Of a DNA stretch of 64,000 bases, positions 57,168 through 64,000 are shown one piece after another (positions within the stretch are counted from its first letter, which is position 1; each line of letters opens with the position of its first letter). Position numbers and translations under genes: made by a program. Location: the NCBI GenBank assembly GCA_005408345.1, contig SEMN01000927.1, forward strand, positions 1-64,000. The letters run 5' to 3'. The notes below the pieces were generated by a model that worked only from the letters and a program-made list of their open reading frames with translations, had not been told where the DNA came from and did no database searches. This DNA comes from Macquaria australasica. Taxonomy: Eukaryota > Chordata > Actinopteri > Centrarchiformes > Percichthyidae.

Positions 57168-58592
57168 TCAGGGGTCACCTGAGTCAGCCCTACTATAAGC
57201 TTTATCAAAGAGGAAAGTCTTAAGCCTACTCTTAAATGTGAGGAGGTTGTCCGCCTCCCGTACACAAACTGGGATCTGGTTCCACAGGAGAGGAGCTTGA
57301 TAGCTGAAGGCTCTGGCTCCCATTCTACTTTTAGAGACTCTAGGAACCACAAGGAACCCTGCATTCTGGGAGCGCAGTGCTCTAGTGGGGTAATAGGGTA
57401 CTATGAGCTCTTTAAGATATGATGGTGCCTGACCATTTAGGGCTTTGAAGGTGAGGAGAAGGATTTTAAATTCTATTCTGGATTTTACAGGGAGCCAGTG
57501 TAGAGAAGCTAATATTGGAGAAATATGTTCTCTTTTTCTGGTTCTTGTCAGTAAACGTGCCGCAGCATTCTGAATCAGCTGGAGAGTCTTAAGGGATTTA
57601 TTGGGGCAGCCTGATAATAGAGAGTTGCAATAGTCCAGCCTAGACGTAACAAATGCATGGACTAGTTTTTCTGCATCTTTTTGAGATAGGATGTGCCTGA
57701 TTTTTGCAATGTTACGTAAATGAAAAAAGGCAGTTCTTGAAGTTTGTTTTATGTGGGAGTTAAAGGACATATCCTGATCAAAGATAACTCCAAGATTCCT
57801 TACGGTTTCGCTGGAGGCCAGGGCAATGCCATCTAGAGAAACTATATCTTTAGATAATGTGTTTCGAAGGTGTTCGGGGCCAAGTACAATAACTTCGGTT
57901 TTGTCTGAGTTTAACATCAGAAAATTGCAGGTCATCCAGGTTTTTATGTCCTTAAGGCATGCTTGAAGTTTAGCTAATTGATTGGTTTCATCTGGCTTGA
58001 TCGATAAATATAATTGGGTATCATCTGCATAACAATGAAAATTTATGGAGTGCTTCCTAATAATATTGCCTAAAGGAAGCATATACAAGGTAAATAGAAT
58101 TGGTCCAAGCACAGAACCTTGTGGAACTCCGTGACTAACTTTGGCGTGCATAGAGGATTCATCATTAACGTGTACAAACTGATATCGATCTGATAAATAG
58201 GATTTAAACCAGCTTAGTGCAGTACCTTTAATGCCAATAAAATGTTCTAGTCTCTGTAATAGAATGTGATGGTCAATGGTATCGAATGCAGCACTAAGAT
58301 CTAGTAAGACAAGTACAGAGACAAGTCCTTTGTCTGATGCAATTAGAAGGTCATTTGTAACTTTCACCAGTGCTGTCTCTGTGCTATGATGCACTCTAAA
58401 TCCTGACTGAAAATCCTCAAACAGCTTGTTGTTGTGTAGAAAGTCACACAACTGATTGGCGACTGCTTTCTCAAGGACCTTAGAGAGAAAAGGAGGGTTA
58501 GATATAGGTCTATAATTTGACAAAATCCCTGGATCAAGAGTGGGCTTTTTAAGAAGAGGCTTAATTACAGCTACTTTAAAGGACTGTGGCAC
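57168..58592 (-). pseudogene. LINE reverse transcriptase domain (L2 clade), open over 474 codons
   Basis: Residue 1 begins MPQSFKVAVIKPLLKKPTLD. The motifs in order are LSNYRPISN, AFDTIDHHILLQRLEHF (first catalytic Asp), GVPQGSVLGPILFTLYM, HCYADDTQLYLS (catalytic Asp pair), LNSDKTEVI and VRNLGVIFDQDMSF. They are followed by the usual C-terminal helical region, SRLDYCNSLLSGCPNKSLKT, then LQLIQNAAARLLTRTRKREH, and the end SRLKTFLFDKAYSR. This enzyme copies LINE RNA into DNA at the nicked target. The frame is intact here, but the upstream linker to the endonuclease is broken, so no full ORF2 protein can be made. Confidence 0.92.
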
Positions 58593-59466
58593 ATATAGCC
58601 TTTAAAATAAGACAGATTGATCAGTATCTAGTACATGCTAACTATGGTAAAATTTTAAGCAGCCTAGTTGGGACGGGTCCAAGAGACACGCTGGATGGCT
58701 TAGATGAGGAAATCATGGAAGAAGGATTACGGTTGATGGGAGAAAGCAGTCTAAATGTGCTTAGGTTTTATGAAGTTGTTTCTAAGGTTCCTGTGTTTGA
58801 AGATAAGTCATTACCAACTGAGGGCAGGAGGTGCTGAATTTTGTTTCTAATAGTTAGAATTTTATCATTAAAGAAGCTCATAAAGTCATTACTACTGAGG
58901 TCTATAGGAATACATGGCTCAACAGAGCTGTGACTCTGTCAGCCTGGCTACAGTGCTGAACAGAAACCTGGGGTTGTTCTTATTTTCCTCTATTAATGAT
59001 GAGTAGTAAGCTGCTCTGGCATTACGGAGGGCCTTCCTATAAATTTTAAGACAAGGCTAAACGTGATTCTTCCAGATTGGTGGAACGCCACCCCTTTCTC
59101 TCGTTTTCGCTGATGTTTGTTTTTAATTTTGCGGTTTGGCGGTTATACCATGGAGCTAACTCTTTGTTTTATTATCTTCTTTTTAGAGGGGCAGATAGAG
59201 TCGAAAGTGTTATTCGTAGTGAGCCTGCAAGCACTATCAACAAGATGATCAATTTGGGAGGGATCAGTTAGCATAGGAGTCATCTGTTACATTGAGACAT
59301 GGAACTGAATTAAATGTGGGGATGGAATCACTTCCTAAATTTAGCTACAGCACTATCAGATAGACATCTAGTGTAGGAATGTTTGCCTAATGGCGTGTAG
59401 TCCAGTAATAGGAATTCAAAAGTTAATAAAAAATGGTCTGATAAAAAGAATTCTGTGGAAAGACTA

Positions 59467-60070
59467 TTAGATGTTCAATTTCAATGCCATAAACAAGAAC
59501 AAGGTCGAGGGTGTGGTTAAAACAGTGAGTGGGTTCATGTACACTCTGACAGAAGCCAACGAATCTAATGAGATAAACGCAGCACTAAGGCTATCATTTT
59601 CTACATCCACATGAATATTAAAATCACCTACAATAATTATTTTATCCGTTTTAAGGACTAAACCTGATAAGAACTCTGAGAATTCAGATAAAAATTCAGA
59701 ATACGGTCCAGGAGCTCGGTACACTATAACAAATAGAATTGGCTGTACTGTTTTCCAGGTTGGGTGTGAAAGGCTAAGAACAAGGCTTTCGAACGAGGTA
59801 TAATTTAATTTAGGTTTCGGTTTGATTAATAGGCTTGAGTCGAAGATGGCTGCAACTCCACCTCCTCGGCCTGAGCCTCGAGGAATGTGAGTATTAATGT
59901 GACTGGGGGGAGTGGATTCATTTAGGCTAACATATTCACCTTGACACAACCAGGTTTCAGTAAGACAAAATAAATCAATATTATGATCTGATATTAGATC
60001 GTTTACTAGAACAGCTTTAGATGAGAGAGATCTGATGTTTAAGAGTCCACATTTAATTCTCCTATTTTGT
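59467..60070 (-). pseudogene. LINE endonuclease domain (APE type), decayed
   Basis: The minus-strand frame encodes CGLLNIRSLSSKAVLVNDLI, then LFCLTETWLCQGEY (Asn and Glu of the active site), GGGVAAIFDS, ILFVIVYRAPG and IIIVGDFNIHVD (catalytic Asp/Asn). The open part visible without a break is 59949-59467. After GDFNIHVD the frame degenerates, and the expected continuation appears in other frames. This enzyme nicks target DNA for LINE insertion. Confidence 0.85.
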
Positions 60071-60395
60071 TGTACTGTTGCAGTGGTGGTTTTACTTTTA
60101 TTAGTTTTTATGTGTAACTCTTCTTCTGTTTAGTTTGATTTAAATACTATGGTGGGGGCAGACAACCTCTCTGTGGAGTTTAGGGTGGGTAACTGCTCTA
60201 ATGGAAGCGCAGAGAAGCGTGTAGGACTGCAACTCTGCCTCCTGGTCTGGACCACAGACTGTATTAAGTCTATGGTCTGAACTCTGAGTTGTCATGGCTT
60301 TGGGCCACTAATAAATTCGGCCAGATTTCTAGATATGAGAGCGGCTCCATCCAAAGTGGGATGAATGCCATCTCTCCTAATCAGACCAGGTTTAG

Positions 60396-60690
60396 CTGCT
60401 ACATGCTCCACTATGTTCACCAGCTAGTCTCTAACTGTGTCTGTCTGCTGTTTGCTGCTGAGCAGGTAGTGGACAGTGGCTTTTTACAGCTTGCCTGCTG
60501 CTGCCCAAAACGACACCATGAGAGTGCTGAATGTGAACCAAAACAGTGGGCCGTAAAACCAAACCAATGAGCTGAAAGATGCTGAAATGCTTTGCAAAGC
60601 TGAGGGGAACTGCAGGCTTGTGTGATAATTGTTCGTCACTGCTAATACAAAAATATTGATTATAGCAGCTTTAAGGTTTAGTCATTGAGT
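60396..60690. repeat. Dispersed repeat next to the LINE 5' end
   Basis: The sequence from tgctccactatgttcaccag to ttatagcagctttaaggttt looks like one end of a common fish DNA-transposon repeat (words such as gtggctttttacagc and ctgaaatgctttgcaaagctg). No partner terminal repeat was found. Confidence 0.35.
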
Positions 60691-61785
60691 TCATTAAAAC
60701 GTGACAATTACCATTCAGCAGTCATCTTGGTTTATCTGTGGTCTGCTGTTTTTGAATCACTTGCAGTGGTGCCCAAATGTGGAGAAGTCAGTCAGTCCGT
60801 TAGTTAGTCACTTTATCCAGTGCTTTGGTCCAGAGCAAGGTATTTCAACAACTACATTAGACTGCCATGAAATATTCAGGGGATGTGTCCTTTTTAGTTT
60901 ATTTTATGTATTTTTATTTTATCCATTTGTAGATACATTTTCTATCCTACTATCAGATTAATTTTATTTTAGTCATGTATTTGTTCATTCTGGAGCTAGG
61001 CATCTATTAATTTCACTACACGTTGTACTGTGTATGGTTGTGTATGTGACAACAAAACTTGCACTTCATAGTGACCATCGTGGTCGCAGACATCATGTGA
61101 CATCACCTGGTATGTCCTGCATTGCAATTGCATATTTAACATCTGCCCATCCTGTGCAAGACAGATGATCCTTGAGTATCATGTGACGTCCTGGCTACCT
61201 TTCAGACAGTTCCAGGAGCCGGCTGAGGACATTTTAAAGACAAAACACATTCTCCACAGCAAAGTAAATGTTGTCAACCTGTCTGTAGAGGCTTATACAG
61301 CAGTGAAACAAAACTGCCAGTGAGCAGCAAAAATGCCACCAATAAGGCAATGGCAGTGAGAAAGAATTTAACAACCTACTTTTCCTCTCCAGCTGGTGCA
61401 GTGGCTTGGCAGACGCCCATAGAGCCCAACACCCTAATCTCCTTCCAGCCCTAATCTAAAAAAAACCACAGACTCTTTTCAGAGCAACCTAAAACCATAA
61501 TGAAGAACACAGTCCTATAACTCAATCATGGATCTGTAGAGCAAGAATTATAAGCTTCATTAGTCCCCTCTGTCATGACTTCATATCTGATGCCTGACTT
61601 CTTTCAGGCTCCTGTGCTGTGACTGTCCTGTTGTGCAACCCTCCTGCCAGGAAGCAGACTTTCTACGAAGGGCCGGCACCCAAGCTAATGTTGATCTTAT
61701 GTAATTAATGTGTGTAAAGTAACAATCTGTTATTGTCTGCGTTATTTTAAGAGACATTAAAATGTTAGAAACACTAACTGAATCA
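60691..61785. other. Spacer with a retroposon-like 3' tail
   Basis: No gene recognised. At about 60995-61070, atttcactacacgttgtact and gtgacaacaaaacttgcactt resemble a LINE-type 3' end. Confidence 0.4.
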
Positions 61786-62870
61786 TAGACAGGGCTTAGA
61801 TTAAGCCAGGAGTAGGCTTTAATGTGTCCAAGTTAAACTAGAACATTTAAGTAGCTTTCATGAATGTGACTATAGAGTCCTGGAGTAAGGTAGGTAAGAC
61901 TAAATGACAACACCTGGGTTAAGCCTCATTGGGTTAAATATGAGCACATTCTGTTGGTCTAATGGTGCTCATAAAAACCCGTATGGAATCAAAAACACCA
62001 TTACTGGTGTGAATCTGGAGACAAAACAATGGTGAGACAAAAATAATTTGTTCAGAAAACTTTAGTGGGTATGAAAAACACTACTGAAGCAAATTGTGTC
62101 AAACCATCCAGTTACTGAAAGTAAAAACTGTACTACAGACAACCAATCTGCAAAGAAACAAGCTTTGGGAGGAGTTTTGAATCTGGACACTTGAAGGGAA
62201 CATGACATCCATCTATATAGCCAATCACTCCTGGGAAGTGCATATGTTCATAGAATTACACTCTATAGTTGGCTTGGCCAGCAGCATCACGAAACTTGAT
62301 GAACAGACTCCTCAGTTCACAAATGGCCCTGCAGACTTTAACTATTCTACACAGTTGCTTCACTGGCACCACGTAAATCACCAGTTTCACAATGAAAGCT
62401 TCAAATGCCAAAAATCTCAAAGTGATCAGAACCTGGAGAGAAGTAGGTAAATACCTTCCTCTTTGAGACACAAAGGAAAGTCTAGGCTTAAGCAAACATA
62501 TTATCCACAGTGCATTTTCTTTGTACTGTGGTCTCAAAAAGTTATTTCAGTGATTTAATGGATTACACCTATCAACAAGTCATCTGGCTGGCCTCTATTA
62601 GTGCATGTTAATCTTCATTTAGATATTCCAAATAGTCCATACTCCCTCACAAACAGCATTAAGCAAGAGTTAAACCGGCATCGGTGAAGGATTAATTGAA
62701 GTTTCAGTTTAGTCCTTGAGTAGCTCTAATCCTCTCTCTTGCAATCGGTTTAGTTTAAACCAGAACAGGCTAAATCTACAACTATTTTAAGATAAGTCTG
62801 TGCAAGTCGCTTTGCGTTAAAACAGCTCAAATGAGCATTTTAGCCTGGGACAAGGCCCTGTGTGTGTTAG
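61786..62870. repeat. Possible large MITE or pair of repeat ends
   Basis: cagggcttagattaagccaggagtaggc-type sequence begins at about 61791 and a reversed relative, agcctgggacaaggccctg, ends at about 62861. Only about 15-20 bases match convincingly. The inside has no coding capacity. The element boundaries are tentative. Confidence 0.3.
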
Positions 62871-63335
62871 TGTATCCATTCCTCCTTTAAATCCCCAGAC
62901 GATGCAGTGTCTTTCACAGGCCTTATTGTCACTTTTGATCCTCCATCTAGAAACATCCATCTCAGTGATGTCCATCTCTATCATCCTCTCTTTTCAGGGC
63001 ACTTAGGACGACAGCTTGTTGGTATGATGCCAGAGAAGGGGTCTTAGGGCGTTTTCACACCAACAGTTCGTTTGCTCTAGACCGAATCAGTTGATGAGTT
63101 TGTAAACTTGGAGCATTTTCCCCTTGGTTCGTTTCTTTTCACACAGAGAAAAATCCAAGGGAACCAAAATGCATCACTACAAACTACATGAGAACATTCA
63201 CTCTGCTTATTGGTCAGATGTGTCTGGAGTGGGAGCAAGAAAGTAAATACAGGTAGAAGGTCCTGTGTTCTGAGCTAGTGCATATTTCTGTGAGAGAAAC
63301 ATTGCTATGCAATTTAACATGGGGCAACGGCACAG
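62871..63335. other. Spacer with one MITE end
   Basis: From about 63049, gggcgttttcacaccaacag and gaccgaatc resemble the terminal sequence of a hAT-type MITE. A reverse partner was not found. No gene. Confidence 0.35.
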
Positions 63336-63539
63336 TTGGCATTTGCTCAAAACTATAGCAGCAGAATGCTGAATGCACTTCAAGGAACCATCTTGAAACT
63401 ACTATACTGCCTCACACTTTGCAAAGAAGACGTGCTGCTTGCCGATTCCCGGTCAGGGCGCCAGTGTGGGCCCTTAGGCAGGGCCCTTAACGCTACCTGC
63501 CTACCTCATATAATGAGTGATATGAATACAAGAGCCACA

Positions 63540-63948
63540 CCGGCTTGGATGTCGCCCAGGTTAACAAGGTCCGCGTCAGGTGTCGGGGAACAGTGGTCAA
63601 AATATTATAAAGTAAGAGAAAATACAAGTACCACAAAGTCAAGCAATCATAAATATGAAATAGAAATTTACATTAGAAATATGTATATATATATGGGCTA
63701 CTGGAACAAGAACAAGACATTCGTGGACAAGAGCAGAGAATAGGAAATTGTTGGAATGCTACTATACAAGTAACCCCAGTGAACAGGGGTATATGCAGAA
63801 GATGTGGGACCTATGGATTCTTCGAAACCCAACATCTACACTAACTAAGAAGCAACTAGTAGCTCAGTGTTCCAACACTGGCAAGCAGAAGCTGCCATCA
63901 CAACTAGAGATTGAAGAGGTACAACGGTACCCTCTGAAAGTCTACTAG
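63540..63948 (+). pseudogene. LINE-like ORF relic at the right edge
   Basis: Two plus-strand frames (63336-63743 and 63748-63948, one base out of register) encode GYWNKNKTFVDKSRE and then MLECYYTSNPSEQGYMQKMW, with PTSTLTKKQLVAQCSN and PSQLEIEEVQRY. The pattern (a basic stretch, then YxxSNP..GYM.RM..LW, then TKKQLVAQ, then LEIEEV) resembles the segment upstream of the reverse transcriptase in some LINE families with a restriction-like endonuclease. This is from memory and tentative. It runs towards the window end, so more of the element may lie outside. Confidence 0.35.
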
Positions 63949-64000
63949 AAGATGTAAATGCAGCACTACAGACAATCCCTACTGCGACCATCACTGAGAC

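Larger units (their letters stand above)
56480..60395 (-). mobile_element. L2-type LINE, nearly full length, disrupted
   Basis: Reading on the minus strand, the 5' part (about 60395-60070) is followed by the endonuclease (about 60070-59467), a decayed linker (59466-58593), reverse transcriptase (58592-57168), and a 3' tail (57167-56480) ending in a repeated gaattgaatt-type motif. Two truncated copies of the same tail lie at 23459 and 47811 in the same orientation. The linker is full of stops and frameshifts, so the element is dead. Confidence 0.88.

Overview
This is animal nuclear DNA, most likely from a teleost fish. The recognisable material is a mixture of mobile-element families typical of fish genomes: a Polinton/adintovirus-type integrase with a chromodomain, an L2-type LINE with its (attga)n-like 3' tail, a CACTA/EnSpm-type transposase relic, a Penelope-like fragment and many MITEs. 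There are also intron-split reading frames with gt..ag borders, long (CA)n and (TA)n microsatellites and AT-rich spacers. No conserved host gene, rRNA or tRNA gene was identified. One weak multi-exon gene model lies on the minus strand at 47.1-49.2 kb. Everything is read from the sequence alone, with no database search.

Region by region. (1) 0.6-4.74 kb is a piece of a Polinton/adintovirus-type element. It holds an unknown protein, an acidic protein with a Cys/His motif, an integrase interrupted by one in-frame stop before its chromodomain, and the first codons of a following gene that looks like the minor-capsid (penton-type) gene, where the element breaks off. Upstream, a 240-bp-spaced duplication carries decayed copies of the first gene's start. 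(2) 5.0-8.95 kb is a satellite of about 29 copies of a 133/134-bp unit. (3) 8972-12271 is a self-contained element bounded by 84-bp terminal inverted repeats. It encodes a six-exon protein with two C2H2 fingers and a tyrosine-recombinase domain (R, K, R, H and Y all visible, one frameshift). It has no reverse transcriptase, and long inverted ends are unusual for Crypton-type elements. (4) 12385-13331 is a 200-bp tandem array in which every unit carries a diverged copy of that element's terminal repeat. (5) 13.4-14.3 kb holds a G-run minisatellite and an LTR-like promoter sequence.

From 14 kb onward the window is AT-richer, mostly non-coding, and layered with mobile-element debris: a proline-rich dispersed-repeat ORF (18.4-19.4 kb), a CACTA-type transposase pseudogene (19.5-20.9 kb), a degraded coiled-coil gene (30.7-31.8 kb) and several MITEs. 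An inverted pair of MITEs at 42.9-45.3 kb carries the first codons of a THAP-type zinc finger. The minus-strand exon series at 47.1-49.2 kb is next. A Penelope fragment (54.3-54.7 kb), a near-complete but broken L2 LINE on the minus strand (56.5-60.4 kb) and a final LINE-like ORF relic at the right edge complete the window.

The 4.7-13.3 kb block differs sharply in base composition (GC-rich) and organisation from the rest. The tyrosine-recombinase element with inverted ends and its TIR-derived satellite are the strongest candidates for something undescribed.
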